NCBI GenBank assembly: GCA_900543975.1
Contig: UQTI01000053.1
Span: 1-21,643 of the forward strand
DNA length: 21,643 nt
Direction of reading: 5' to 3'
Source of the DNA: an uncultured Prevotella sp.
GTDB lineage: Bacteria > Bacteroidota > Bacteroidia > Bacteroidales > Bacteroidaceae
Numbering within the stretch: the first letter of the stretch is position 1; each line of letters opens with the position of its first letter. Made by a program: the position numbers and the translations under genes. Below are positions 12,574 through 21,620 of the stretch, in pieces. The notes beneath the pieces were generated by a model. That model was not told where the DNA came from, made no database searches, and was given only the letters and a program-made list of their open reading frames with translations.

Positions 12574-15500
12574 ATGAAAAGACCATCTATTAACAGGACA
12601 AGCAAGATGGAGAACATCATGTTTGCCGGGACAATCTTAGCTGGCTTGGCGTTGGGTTGCAGCACAACGGCAATGGCTGCTCCAAAAGCCATCTTTTTGA
12701 ACAACGCGATTGTGCAGCAAGACAGTCGCAAGGTGACAGGTACCATTAAGGACGAGCGAGGCGAGCCTGTAACAGGAGCCACGATCGAGATTAAAGGCAC
12801 GAAAACAAAAACCATTACCGACATCGACGGACGTTTCAGCGTGAACGTGCCGGCACATGCCACAACGCTGGTTGTTAGCTATCTCGGCTACACGCCGCAA
12901 GAGATCGCTCTGCAGGGACGCTCTAACGTGAACGTGGAGCTGCAGCCCGAATCGTCAGAGCTGAACGAGGTGGTGGTGACGGCGCTCGGCATCAAACGCG
13001 AGAAGAAAGCGCTGGGCTACGCCATGCAGGAGGTTAAGACCGATGGTCTGACAGAAAACAAGAATGTGAGCATTGCCAACATGCTGCAAGGTAAGATTGC
13101 GGGTGTGCAGATTGCACAGTCGGGCACAGGTATGGGCGGCTCGACCCGTATTGTCATGCGTGGTCTTAACTCGCTTAGCGGAAACAACCAGCCGCTGTGG
13201 GTGGTTGATGGCATTCCTATCAACGACGGCACACAGGAACAGGCAACACAATGGGGCGGTACCGACTGTGCAGGTGCGGCTTCGCAGATCAACCCTGAGG
13301 ACATTGAGAGCATCTCTGTGCTCAAAGGCGCCAACGCCGCTGCCCTCTACGGATCACGCGCTCAGAGCGGTGCCATCATCGTGACAACGAAGAAAGGCAA
13401 GGAGGGACAGCCGCTCAGCATCGAGTATAACGGCAACATCGACTTCTCGATGGTTTATTCGCCCTACGACTATCAGAACACTTATGCACAGGGCACAGGT
13501 GGCGTGTGGCATCTTAAGGACACCGGCAGCTGGGGTCCGCGCATGACAGGGCAGACGGTGCAGAACTGGCGTAACGCTTTGTGGGGCGACTCACGCTATA
13601 GCGACTATGCACTCACACCGCAGAAAGACTATATCAAGGACTTCTATAACACAGGTGTGGCCTACTCAAACACCGTCATAGCATCGGCAGGAGGCAAGAA
13701 CATCACAGGACGTCTGTCGTTCACCGACACACGCAACAAGGACGTGACGCCTAACCACCAGTTGAACAGACAATATTTTAACTTCAACACAGAATATAAC
13801 AACGATTATCTGACCGTTGGCGCAAAGCTCAACTACATGCGTGAGCGCAACAAGAACCGTCCGGGACAAGGCGAGTATGGCTTGATGACACAGCTCGTGA
13901 AGATGCCGCGCGGCTTGCGATTGGCTGACCTTAAGGACCCGCAAGGCACAGGCAACTATCTCTACAACACGGTAAACTGGTCGGGACCGAGCGACAACTA
14001 CTCTAACCCGTATGCTCTCACAGCAAGCGAGAACGGTAACGTGAACGACCGTAACCGAATAATAGGACAGCTCAGCGCTACGGCAAGATTTACCGACTGG
14101 TTGCGACTCACAGGACGTGTGGGCATTGACTGGTACAACGACCAGTTTAAGAGCTACAACCGTCTGCCTGACCCTACATCAACAGCGTCGCAGTATGTGA
14201 ACAGCCAGTCTACAAACCAGGAGTTCAACGCTGACCTTATTCTTTATTTCGACAAGCGTTTCAACGACTTCTCTGTGAACGCCAACCTCGGCACCTCTAT
14301 GGTGAACATGAAGAGCAACGGACTGGGTGGCTACTCGGGCTTGTTTGCTGTGCCTGGAGTGTCAAACCTCGCTAACGGACTGACACAGACCGTGTCGGAG
14401 AGTTATGCCAAGAAAGAGATCCAGTCGGTGTTCTTCGCTGCTTCAGTAGGCTACAAGAGCATGGCGTATCTCGACATCACAGGACGTAACGACTGGTCTT
14501 CGACCCTGCCTTCATGGAACCGCTCTTATTTCTATCCTTCGGTAAGCGCAAGCGTCATCCTCTCGGAGATGTTCAAGCTGCCAGAGTGTATCGACTATCT
14601 GAAGGTGCGCGGATCATGGGCAATGGTAGGCAACGACACCGATCCGTATAAGCTTGCAACGATGTACCACTTCTGGACGTCGGGCGATAAGCTCGATGCT
14701 GAAGGCGACAAGGTGAACCCAGGCATCATCAAGACTTATCTTGACAAGACGTTGCCGTTGGCTGACCTTAAGCCAGAGTCGACAACATCGGCTGAGGTGG
14801 GTACCGAACTGAGAATGTTCAACAACCGCTTGAGCCTCGACTTCACCTATTATAAGTCGGACACCAAGGATCAGATCCTGAGCGTCAACATGCCGGGATC
14901 GTCGGGCTACACATCTAAGAGCATTAACGCTGGTAAGATCAGCAGCCACGGCTTCGAACTCATGATTGGCGGCACACCGATACGCACAAAAGACTGGACA
15001 TGGGACGTGAACCTCAACTGGGGTCTCAACAGAACCAAGTGTGTGGAGCTGGATAAGGACATCAAGCGCTTCACGCTCGGATCTATACGAACAGGTTCGG
15101 TGGTTGTGAACGAGGGCGAGATGTTTGGCGACATCGTGGGCAAGGCTTACAAGCGTGATGCCAACGGCAACAAGATTGTCGATGCCAACGGTCTGCCCAT
15201 CAGCGAGTCGGACAAGGTTATCGGCAACATGCTGCCTAAGTGGACAGGCTCTGTGGGCACAACATTGCGCTGGAAGGATCTCTCGCTCTCAGCATTGGTC
15301 GACATTCGCTACGGCGGCGACTTCATCTCCAACACCGACAACTATGCTTGCCAGAGCGGTACATCTGCAAAGACCGTCTATGGCCGTGAGAACGGCGAGA
15401 AGATTGTTGTGGATGGCGTGAACGAGAGTGGACAGAAAAACACCGTCGGCGTGTCAGCAGAAGATTACTGGAGCGCAGTGGCTGGTCCTGACGGCATCTC

Positions 15501-15762
15501 TGAGGAGTTTGTTTACAAAGGAACGTATGTGAAACTGCGCGAGCTGGCTCTTGGCTATAACCTGCCGCAGCGTTGGCTCAGCACCACTCCGATCAAGAGC
15601 GTGCGCGTGTCGCTCGTAGGCCGTGACCTCTTCTACATCTACAAGGCAGCACCCGTGAACCCGGAGGGAGCATTCTCTCGTAACGACTATGCACAGGCCT
15701 TCGAGCTTGCGTCTATGCCGCCAACGAGAACTATAGGTCTTTCACTTAATGTTAAATTCTAA
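12574..15762 (+). CDS. SusC/RagA-type TonB-dependent outer-membrane transporter
   Basis: A 1062-residue outer-membrane importer that works with the SusD-like lipoprotein and TonB energy. After an export signal (hydrophobic stretch about 16-33, probable cleavage near AMA-A at 36) comes a carboxypeptidase-regulatory-like domain (53-127, VTGTIKDERGEPVTGATIEI). Then follow a TonB-box-like ELNEVVVTALG (129-139), the plug domain (140-280, with VRI-type VDGIPIN and VLKGANAAALYGSRAQSGAI) and a long beta-barrel ending in GLSLNVKF, with a terminal Phe. There is no STN domain, so it is not an anti-sigma transducer. I chose ATG 12574. A TTG 20 codons upstream is unlikely, and ATG 12607 remains possible. 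The stop is 5 nt before the SusD-like start. The substrate cannot be inferred. Confidence 0.96.
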   Translation: MKRPSINRTSKMENIMFAGTILAGLALGCSTTAMAAPKAIFLNNAIVQQDSRKVTGTIKDERGEPVTGATIEIKGTKTKTITDIDGRFSVNVPAHATTLVVSYLGYTPQEIALQGRSNVNVELQPESSELNEVVVTALGIKREKKALGYAMQEVKTDGLTENKNVSIANMLQGKIAGVQIAQSGTGMGGSTRIVMRGLNSLSGNNQPLWVVDGIPINDGTQEQATQWGGTDCAGAASQINPEDIESISVLKGANAAALYGSRAQSGAIIVTTKKGKEGQPLSIEYNGNIDFSMVYSPYDYQNTYAQGTGGVWHLKDTGSWGPRMTGQTVQNWRNALWGDSRYSDYALTPQKDYIKDFYNTGVAYSNTVIASAGGKNITGRLSFTDTRNKDVTPNHQLNRQYFNFNTEYNNDYLTVGAKLNYMRERNKNRPGQGEYGLMTQLVKMPRGLRLADLKDPQGTGNYLYNTVNWSGPSDNYSNPYALTASENGNVNDRNRIIGQLSATARFTDWLRLTGRVGIDWYNDQFKSYNRLPDPTSTASQYVNSQSTNQEFNADLILYFDKRFNDFSVNANLGTSMVNMKSNGLGGYSGLFAVPGVSNLANGLTQTVSESYAKKEIQSVFFAASVGYKSMAYLDITGRNDWSSTLPSWNRSYFYPSVSASVILSEMFKLPECIDYLKVRGSWAMVGNDTDPYKLATMYHFWTSGDKLDAEGDKVNPGIIKTYLDKTLPLADLKPESTTSAEVGTELRMFNNRLSLDFTYYKSDTKDQILSVNMPGSSGYTSKSINAGKISSHGFELMIGGTPIRTKDWTWDVNLNWGLNRTKCVELDKDIKRFTLGSIRTGSVVVNEGEMFGDIVGKAYKRDANGNKIVDANGLPISESDKVIGNMLPKWTGSVGTTLRWKDLSLSALVDIRYGGDFISNTDNYACQSGTSAKTVYGRENGEKIVVDGVNESGQKNTVGVSAEDYWSAVAGPDGISEEFVYKGTYVKLRELALGYNLPQRWLSTTPIKSVRVSLVGRDLFYIYKAAPVNPEGAFSRNDYAQAFELASMPPTRTIGLSLNVKF

Positions 15763-15767
15763 AAAGT

Positions 15768-17366
15768 ATGACCATTATGAAAAAGTCAATTTTAAATATT
15801 GGTATGGTCTGCGTGCTCGGACTGTCGCTGGCTGCGTGTACCGACAATTTCGACTCGATGAACCAAGACCCTATGGGCATCACTAACAGCGACCCGGCGT
15901 ATGTTATGCCATACATTCAGGAGCAGGGAGCACACATCGCTTCATGGGAGTATCAGGTGGGAGATAACCTCCACACAAACCTCTATGCGCAGTATTTTGC
16001 AAACTCGGCAAGTTATTTCAACTCAGACAACTACACCTACAACAGTGGGTGGGTTACTGACGGTTTCTGGAACAACTACTACTCGGGCGTGCTCAAACAG
16101 GTCAAGGCGGTGGCTGAGACGGTGAAGGAGCTACCGGCTTATGATAACATCTACCAGACCATGCGCATATATGCCGCTTCGTGCACAGCCATGACGACAG
16201 ATGTGTTTGGCGATATACCCTACTCGGAGGCTGCAACAGGTCGCAGCGATGCTAAGTATGACAGCCAGAAGGACATCTACGCAGCTGTGTTTAAGGAGCT
16301 GACAGAGGCTGCGGCTGCGCTTAACAGCAACAAGGCAGACCAGGCTGCCTATAAGGACAACCAAGACCTTATATATAATGGCGACTTGAAGAAATGGGTG
16401 CGTCTGGCTAACTCGCTGCGTCTGCGTTACGCCTTGCGTCTCGTTTATGTGGACCCGGCTCTTGCCAAGCAAGAGGGAGAGGCTGCGCTCGCGGCTACAG
16501 GAGGTCTGCTTCAGAGCAACGACGACAACGCTGGTGTCTACATTTCTGGCACAGGCGCCAACGGATGGCCGCTGTTCCAGATTTCTGGATGGGGCGAGTT
16601 CTGCATGAGCAAGACCATGGAGAACATGCTGAAGACAACAAGCAGCGTGGCTGACCCACGCATGCCGCTGTGGTTTGGACACACCAATGGCTCTACAGCC
16701 GAGAACCCTGAGTTTAAGGGCATCCCTAACGGACTGGCTACGTCTGATCTGAGCAACTATCCTGCCGATGACCGCTCTTATGTGTGGGGCTTGCAGGCTA
16801 TGCCGGGATGGAACTCAAAGAACAACTCGGAGTCGTCGTTCTGTGTGCCTATCCGTCAGAAGGTCATGAGCTATGCAGAGGTTTGTCTGCTTAAGGCAGA
16901 GGCTGCCTTGCGCGGATGGAACGGTGCTGGCGATGCCAAGGCCAACTATCTTGCGGGCATCAAGGCTTCGTTTGAGGCTGAACGTGCCATGGTGTCGGAC
17001 GCTTCGCTCTATTCGACAGCTAACGACAACACCTACATGACAACGGGTAAGGTGGAATGGAAGGATGATGCCGACTTTGAGACGCATCTGGAGCAGATCA
17101 TTACACAGAAGTGGCTCGCGCTCTATCCTAACGGCACAGAGGCTTGGACCGAGTTCCGCCGCACGGGTTATCCTAAGCTTACACCTGTGAAAGTGAGCAT
17201 GGAGTCGACCATCAACGCTGCAAACGGCGAGTTCGTAAAGAAGCTGCGCTATGTGGACGATGAGCTGCGTGAGAATCCGAACGCTTCAGACAAGTCGCTT
17301 AATGGCGGCAAGGGTGACGGCATGAACGTCCGCGTATGGTGGGATGCCGGCAACCGATACAAATAA
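15768..17366 (+). CDS. SusD/RagB-type surface lipoprotein
   Basis: A 532-residue substrate-binding lipoprotein that caps the SusC-like transporter. The signal peptide ends in the lipobox LSLAAC, with lipidated Cys24 followed by TDNFDS. The family pattern is clear: an N-terminal NQDPMGI region, TPR-like helices, and the motif TDVFGDIPYSEA (144-155) near the middle of the helical domain. The C-terminal part has the typical MSYAEVCLLKAEAALRGW helix and the ending VWWDAGNRYK. It looks closest to the SusD-like_2 subgroup, which I judge from motif style only. The start may be ATG 15768 or ATG 15777 (MKKSILN), and the second gives a more usual lipoprotein signal. It is co-transcribed with the susC-like gene. 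Confidence 0.95.
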   Translation: MTIMKKSILNIGMVCVLGLSLAACTDNFDSMNQDPMGITNSDPAYVMPYIQEQGAHIASWEYQVGDNLHTNLYAQYFANSASYFNSDNYTYNSGWVTDGFWNNYYSGVLKQVKAVAETVKELPAYDNIYQTMRIYAASCTAMTTDVFGDIPYSEAATGRSDAKYDSQKDIYAAVFKELTEAAAALNSNKADQAAYKDNQDLIYNGDLKKWVRLANSLRLRYALRLVYVDPALAKQEGEAALAATGGLLQSNDDNAGVYISGTGANGWPLFQISGWGEFCMSKTMENMLKTTSSVADPRMPLWFGHTNGSTAENPEFKGIPNGLATSDLSNYPADDRSYVWGLQAMPGWNSKNNSESSFCVPIRQKVMSYAEVCLLKAEAALRGWNGAGDAKANYLAGIKASFEAERAMVSDASLYSTANDNTYMTTGKVEWKDDADFETHLEQIITQKWLALYPNGTEAWTEFRRTGYPKLTPVKVSMESTINAANGEFVKKLRYVDDELRENPNASDKSLNGGKGDGMNVRVWWDAGNRYK

Positions 17367-17384
17367 GCTACTGATGTTTAATTA

Positions 17385-17411
17385 AAGGTGGGCATGTTTC
17401 GTGCCCACCTT
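17385..17411 (+). terminator. strong hairpin between susD-like and oxidoreductase genes
   Basis: AAGGTGGGCA and TGCCCACCTT form a perfect 10-bp, GC-rich stem with a 7-nt loop, 18 nt after the susD-like stop. It is followed by TCAATCTG and not a T run, so it may be a weak or partial terminator, or an RNA-stabilising 3' structure that lets some transcription reach the next gene. Confidence 0.6.
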
Positions 17412-17447
17412 CAATCTGAAAAATAACAAAACTTTTACAATTTATAC

Positions 17448-19409
17448 ATGAGAAAAACTTTTTCATGCATCATTATATTGCTCGCTTCGTTCTTGTGTTT
17501 CGCTCACAAGGCGACAGCGGGCATTTTTCGTTCAGACATAGTGATAGCCGGTGGAGGCACCAGTGGGGTTACGGCTGCTGTTCAAGCCGCTCGATTAGGG
17601 GCAAGTGTGGTGGTCGTTGAACAGACCACATGGCTGGGAGGCATGCTCACGGCGGCTGGCGTTGGGGCCGTGGATGGCAACTATAACATGCCGGCTGGCT
17701 TGTGGGGCGAGTTTCGCGACAGTCTTGCTGCTCATTACGGTTCGCTTGAAGCCTTGAAAACGGGGTGGGTGAGCAACGTGATGTTTGAACCGTCGGTGGG
17801 CAACCGCATCTTCCACAACATGGTGGCAAAGGAAAAGGGTGTGACGTTGTGGACCGGGTCGGAGGTTAAGGCGGTGAGCCATAACGGCAACGTGTGGGCT
17901 GTCCATGTGGCACGACCAGACGGACAGACGGACACCGTTGAGGCTAAGGTGCTTGTCGACGCTACCGAGCTGGGAGACATCGCCAAGATGTGTGGCGTGC
18001 CTTATGATGTGGGCATGGAGAGCCAAGCTGCTACGCACGAAGACATTGCTCCGGCACAGGCAAACAACATTGTGCAAGACCTTACCTATGTGGCTATATT
18101 GAAAGATTATGGGCGCGACATGACCATGGAAAAACCTGAGGGGTATAACGCCAACGATTTTGCTTGCTGCTGCATAAACGACAAGTGTATCACGCCGAAG
18201 GAGCCTAACCGCCAATGGCCGAAGGACAAGATGGTCACTTATGGCAAGATGCCGGGAGGAAAATATATGATTAACTGGCCCATCGAGGGTAACGACTTTT
18301 ATGCAAACATGGTCGACATGACGCCAGAGCAACGCAACGAAGCGGTAAGAAAGGCGAAGGCGCACACCATGCGGTTTGTCTATTTCATGCAGCATGAGTT
18401 GGGATTCAACACTCTTGCGCTGGCTGATGACGAATATCCTACTGCCGACCGTCTGCCCTTCATGCCTTATCATCGCGAGTCGAGACGCATTCACGGAAAG
18501 GTGCGCTTCACGCTTAACCACATGACCGACCCTTATGGACAAGCGCAGCCGCTGTATAGGACCAACATCGCCGTGGGCGATTATCCTGTGGACCATCACC
18601 ATACACGCTACACGGGCGAGGAGCAGTTGCCCGACCTCCACTTTCATCCCGTGCCGTCGTTCGGCTTGCCGCTCGGCTCGTTGCTGCCTCAGGAGGTGAA
18701 GCAACTGGTGGTGGCGGAAAAGTCGGTGTCGGTGTCTAACATAGCCAACGGCTCTACGCGTCTTCAACCTGTCGTCATGCAGATAGGACAGGCTGCCGGT
18801 GCGCTTGCTGCCATTGCCGTGAAGCAGAACAAGGGTGTGGATGAGGTGTCTGTAAGGGAAGTGCAGAACGTTCTGCTTGAGGCAGGAGGCTATCTCATGC
18901 CCTATGCCGACGTGCCTAAAGACAGCATCTGCTTCAAGCCTTGCCAGCGCATTGGCGCTACGGGCATATTAAAAGGTAAAGGTGTGTCGATCGACTGGCA
19001 TAACAAAACGTTGTTCCGACCCGACGCGGTTGTGGCGTGGAACGACATCGCTGGTCTGGCAGAGGTCTATCCTTTTGCTGCGAAACTCTTGAGACATGGC
19101 GAGGAGGCTTCGTATGTAGAGACAAATGGCCAGTCTGTGGATGGCCAGTCTGTGGGAGAAGCCTTGTCCGTGGATGCCTTGTCTGTGGGAGATGCCTTGT
19201 TGCTTGTTTCTGCCATCGCCAAGCAAGAAAAGCTGATGAAACGCTCGGCGGCAATGAAAGTCATGGCATCGTTGGCGAAAGAGTATGATTTCTGCATTGA
19301 TGACCGACAGCGTAAGATAAAACGTGGCGAGTTGGCTGTCTTGATTGACGGTGTGCTCCATCCGTTCGAAAAGAAACAGGTCGATGTCGAAGGACGGTTC
19401 GTGCGTTGA
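17448..19409 (+). CDS. exported FAD-dependent oxidoreductase
   Basis: A 653-residue protein with a signal peptide (residues 1-24, ending HKATA). The FAD-binding Rossmann motif is DIVIAGGGTSGVTAAVQAA (30-48), with E58 at the end of the second strand, then WLGGMLTAAG and, further on, VDATELGD (170-177). A C-terminal FAD-site segment with GSTRLQPVVMQIGQAAGALA is also visible. This fits the FAD_oxidored (PF12831) group, which in Bacteroides is often mislabelled xanthan lyase. The electron acceptor and substrate are unknown. Odd points are a CCCINDKC cluster (240-247) and a repeat-built segment at 561-582. It lies 81 nt after the susD-like gene, past a hairpin, and is probably part of the same locus. 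The last 60 residues are basic helix and strand of no known type. Confidence 0.9.
   Translation: MRKTFSCIIILLASFLCFAHKATAGIFRSDIVIAGGGTSGVTAAVQAARLGASVVVVEQTTWLGGMLTAAGVGAVDGNYNMPAGLWGEFRDSLAAHYGSLEALKTGWVSNVMFEPSVGNRIFHNMVAKEKGVTLWTGSEVKAVSHNGNVWAVHVARPDGQTDTVEAKVLVDATELGDIAKMCGVPYDVGMESQAATHEDIAPAQANNIVQDLTYVAILKDYGRDMTMEKPEGYNANDFACCCINDKCITPKEPNRQWPKDKMVTYGKMPGGKYMINWPIEGNDFYANMVDMTPEQRNEAVRKAKAHTMRFVYFMQHELGFNTLALADDEYPTADRLPFMPYHRESRRIHGKVRFTLNHMTDPYGQAQPLYRTNIAVGDYPVDHHHTRYTGEEQLPDLHFHPVPSFGLPLGSLLPQEVKQLVVAEKSVSVSNIANGSTRLQPVVMQIGQAAGALAAIAVKQNKGVDEVSVREVQNVLLEAGGYLMPYADVPKDSICFKPCQRIGATGILKGKGVSIDWHNKTLFRPDAVVAWNDIAGLAEVYPFAAKLLRHGEEASYVETNGQSVDGQSVGEALSVDALSVGDALLLVSAIAKQEKLMKRSAAMKVMASLAKEYDFCIDDRQRKIKRGELAVLIDGVLHPFEKKQVDVEGRFVR
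19128..19193 (+). repeat. 33-nt tandem duplication inside the oxidoreductase gene
   Basis: Two 33-nt units (19128-19160 and 19161-19193) encode GQSVDGQSVGE and ALSVDALSVGD. Each unit is an internal 15-nt plus 18-nt duplication around TCTGTGGA, so the block has four related segments. It stays in frame and looks like a recent length change in a surface loop or linker. Confidence 0.8.
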
Positions 19410-19447
19410 ACCGTTGGTATGTGAAATATTTGGGCAACTTGAAAAAA

Positions 19448-19517
19448 TGTCAGTAAATGGCTGATAATTGGCCCGTTTGTGTCATTATGTCAGAACTTCT
19501 GTCATGGCCGATGTCAG
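19448..19517. promoter_or_regulatory. cluster of TGTCA words upstream of dnaK
   Basis: TGTCA occurs at 19448, 19480, 19488, 19500 and 19512, three of them followed by G. Spacings of 8, 12 and 12 nt between the last four suggest a multi-site binding region. The palindrome CAGAA-C-TTCTG (19491-19501) lies inside it. The cluster ends 24 nt before a sigma-54-like core promoter. Confidence 0.4.
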
Positions 19518-19540
19518 ATAATCTGTGCCGCCGCACCTTT

Positions 19541-19555
19541 TGGCACACCATTTGT
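19541..19555 (+). promoter_or_regulatory. candidate sigma-54-type promoter for dnaK
   Basis: TGGCACACCATTTGT matches the -24/-12 layout TGGCAC-N5-TTGC with one change (TTGT). GG at 19542-19543 is followed by ten bases and then GT where GC is expected. It gives a start near 19566 and a leader of about 90 nt. No TAnnTTTG box was found upstream of dnaK on this strand. Confidence 0.45.
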
Positions 19556-19654
19556 TTATTGATAGGCGAACGTCATCGTGATATGGAAACATAGAATGAG
19601 GCGCTCAACGAAAAAATATAAATTCAGAAAATAAAAATAAAAAAATATACAATT

Positions 19655-21583
19655 ATGGGAAAGATTATTGGAATCGACTTAGGTACTACAAACTCTTGTG
19701 TTGCCGTGTTTGAGGGCAACGAACCTGTAGTAATAGCTAACAGCGAGGGCAAGCGCACAACTCCTTCTGTTGTTGGTTTCGTAAAAGACGGTGAGCGCAA
19801 GGTCGGTGATCCTGCAAAGCGTCAGGCTATCACAAACCCGAAGAACACCGTATATTCAATCAAGCGCTTCATGGGTGAAACCTATGAGCAGTGCTCAAAA
19901 GAGGTTACTCGTGTTCCGTTCTCTGTTGTAAACGAGGGTGGCTATCCTCGTGTCGACATCGAAGGACGCAAGTACACTCCGCAGGAAATCTCAGCAATGG
20001 TGCTTCAGAAGATGAAGAAGACAGCTGAGGATTATCTCGGTCAGGAGGTAACTGATGCCGTTATCACCGTTCCTGCCTACTTCTCTGACTCTCAGCGTCA
20101 GGCCACAAAAGAGGCTGGTCAGATTGCCGGTCTTAACGTTCGCCGTATCGTGAACGAGCCTACAGCTGCCGCTCTTGCTTACGGTGTTGACAAGGCTAAC
20201 AAGGACATGAAGATTGCTGTGTTCGACCTCGGTGGCGGTACATTCGATATCTCTATCCTCGAGTTTGGTGGTGGCGTGTTTGAGGTGCTTTCTACCAATG
20301 GTGACACTCACCTTGGTGGTGATGACTTCGATCAGGTAATCATCGACTGGCTGGTTGGCAAATTCAAGGCTGATGAGGGCATAGACCTTTCTAAAGACCC
20401 GATGGCAATGCAGCGCTTGAAGGAGGCTGCTGAGAAGGCAAAGATTGAGCTTTCAAGCACAACTTCTACAGAGATAAACCTCCCCTACATCTCAGCTGAG
20501 GGTGGTGTGCCTAAGCACTTGGTTACAACCTTGACCCGTTCACAGTTTGAGCAGTTGGCTCACAACCTCATCCAGGCTTGTCTCGTGCCTTGCCAGAACG
20601 CCATGCGCGACGCTAAGCTTCAGACAAGCGACATCGACGAGGTTATCCTCGTAGGTGGTTCAAGCCGTATCCCTGCTGTGCAGACATTGGTTAAGAACTA
20701 TTTCGGCAAGGAGCCTTCAAAGGGCGTAAACCCCGACGAGGTGGTAGCCGTAGGTGCTTCTATCCAGGGCGCTATCTTGAACAAGGAGAGCGGTGTTGGC
20801 GACATCGTGTTGCTCGACGTAACTCCTCTTACTCTTGGTATCGAGACCATGGGTGGCGTGATGACAAAGCTTATCGACGCTAACACCACCATCCCTGCCA
20901 AGAAGAGCGAGACATTCTCAACAGCTGTCGACAACCAGACTGCCGTAACGATTCATGTTCTTCAGGGTGAGCGTCCTATGGCTGCTCAGAACAAGAGCAT
21001 CGGTCAGTTCAACCTCGAAGGCATTGCACCCGCTCGTCGTGGCGTTCCTCAGATTGAGGTTACATTCGATATCGATGCCAACGGTATCCTTAACGTATCG
21101 GCTAAGGATAAGGCAACAGGCAAGGAGCAGGCTATCCGTATCGAGGCTTCTTCTGGTCTGAGCAAGGAGGAGATTGACCGCATGAAGGCTGAGGCTGAGC
21201 AGAACGCTGCTGCCGATAAGGCTGAGCGCGAGAAGATTGACAAGCTGAACCAGGCCGACTCAATGATCTTCACAACCGAGAACTTCCTTAAGGACAACGG
21301 CGACAAGATTCCTGCTGACAAGAAGCCGGGTATCGAGCAGGCTCTCCAGCAGCTCAAGGATGCTCATAAGGCTGCCGATGTAGCTGCTATCGACTCTGCC
21401 ATCGCTAACCTCAACCAGGTAATGCAGGCTGCTTCTGCCCAGATGTATCAGGGTGGTGCTCAGCCGGGCGCAGGTGCCGGAGCTCAGGGCTTCAGCGGTG
21501 CTGACGCAGGTCAGCAGGCTGGCGCTAACAACGCCAAGAGCGACGACACCATCCAGGATGCCGACTTTGAGGAGGTTAAGTAA
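19655..21583 (+). CDS. dnaK: Hsp70 chaperone DnaK
   Basis: A 642-residue cytoplasmic ATP-dependent chaperone. It starts MGKIIGIDLGTTNSCVAV, with phosphate-binding loop IDLGTTNS (7-14) and the second phosphate motif DLGGGTFDIS (191-200). The hydrophobic interdomain linker (VLLDVTPLTLGIET, around 380-393) leads to the substrate-binding beta domain and helical lid. The Gly/Ala/Gln-rich tail ends DADFEEVK. Length is normal. Codon use is narrower than in neighbouring genes (CGT for Arg, for example), as expected for a highly expressed gene. The start is preceded by an A-rich leader without a Shine-Dalgarno. No dnaJ or grpE lies in the window. It is likely its own transcription unit, with a hairpin just after the stop. 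Confidence 0.98.
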   Translation: MGKIIGIDLGTTNSCVAVFEGNEPVVIANSEGKRTTPSVVGFVKDGERKVGDPAKRQAITNPKNTVYSIKRFMGETYEQCSKEVTRVPFSVVNEGGYPRVDIEGRKYTPQEISAMVLQKMKKTAEDYLGQEVTDAVITVPAYFSDSQRQATKEAGQIAGLNVRRIVNEPTAAALAYGVDKANKDMKIAVFDLGGGTFDISILEFGGGVFEVLSTNGDTHLGGDDFDQVIIDWLVGKFKADEGIDLSKDPMAMQRLKEAAEKAKIELSSTTSTEINLPYISAEGGVPKHLVTTLTRSQFEQLAHNLIQACLVPCQNAMRDAKLQTSDIDEVILVGGSSRIPAVQTLVKNYFGKEPSKGVNPDEVVAVGASIQGAILNKESGVGDIVLLDVTPLTLGIETMGGVMTKLIDANTTIPAKKSETFSTAVDNQTAVTIHVLQGERPMAAQNKSIGQFNLEGIAPARRGVPQIEVTFDIDANGILNVSAKDKATGKEQAIRIEASSGLSKEEIDRMKAEAEQNAAADKAEREKIDKLNQADSMIFTTENFLKDNGDKIPADKKPGIEQALQQLKDAHKAADVAAIDSAIANLNQVMQAASAQMYQGGAQPGAGAGAQGFSGADAGQQAGANNAKSDDTIQDADFEEVK

Positions 21584-21620
21584 GTATAGATAACTACCGA
21601 AAGGTATAGATAGATAAATC

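Noticed and set aside
17595..18767. 390-codon open frame on the minus strand opposite the oxidoreductase gene
   Set aside because: It is rich in His, Arg and Val with no family pattern, and it mirrors codon bias of the clear oxidoreductase frame. It looks like an antisense shadow.
17448..19409. Xanthan lyase
   Set aside because: That label is often carried by this family, but the sequence has FAD-binding motifs and no polysaccharide lyase signature.
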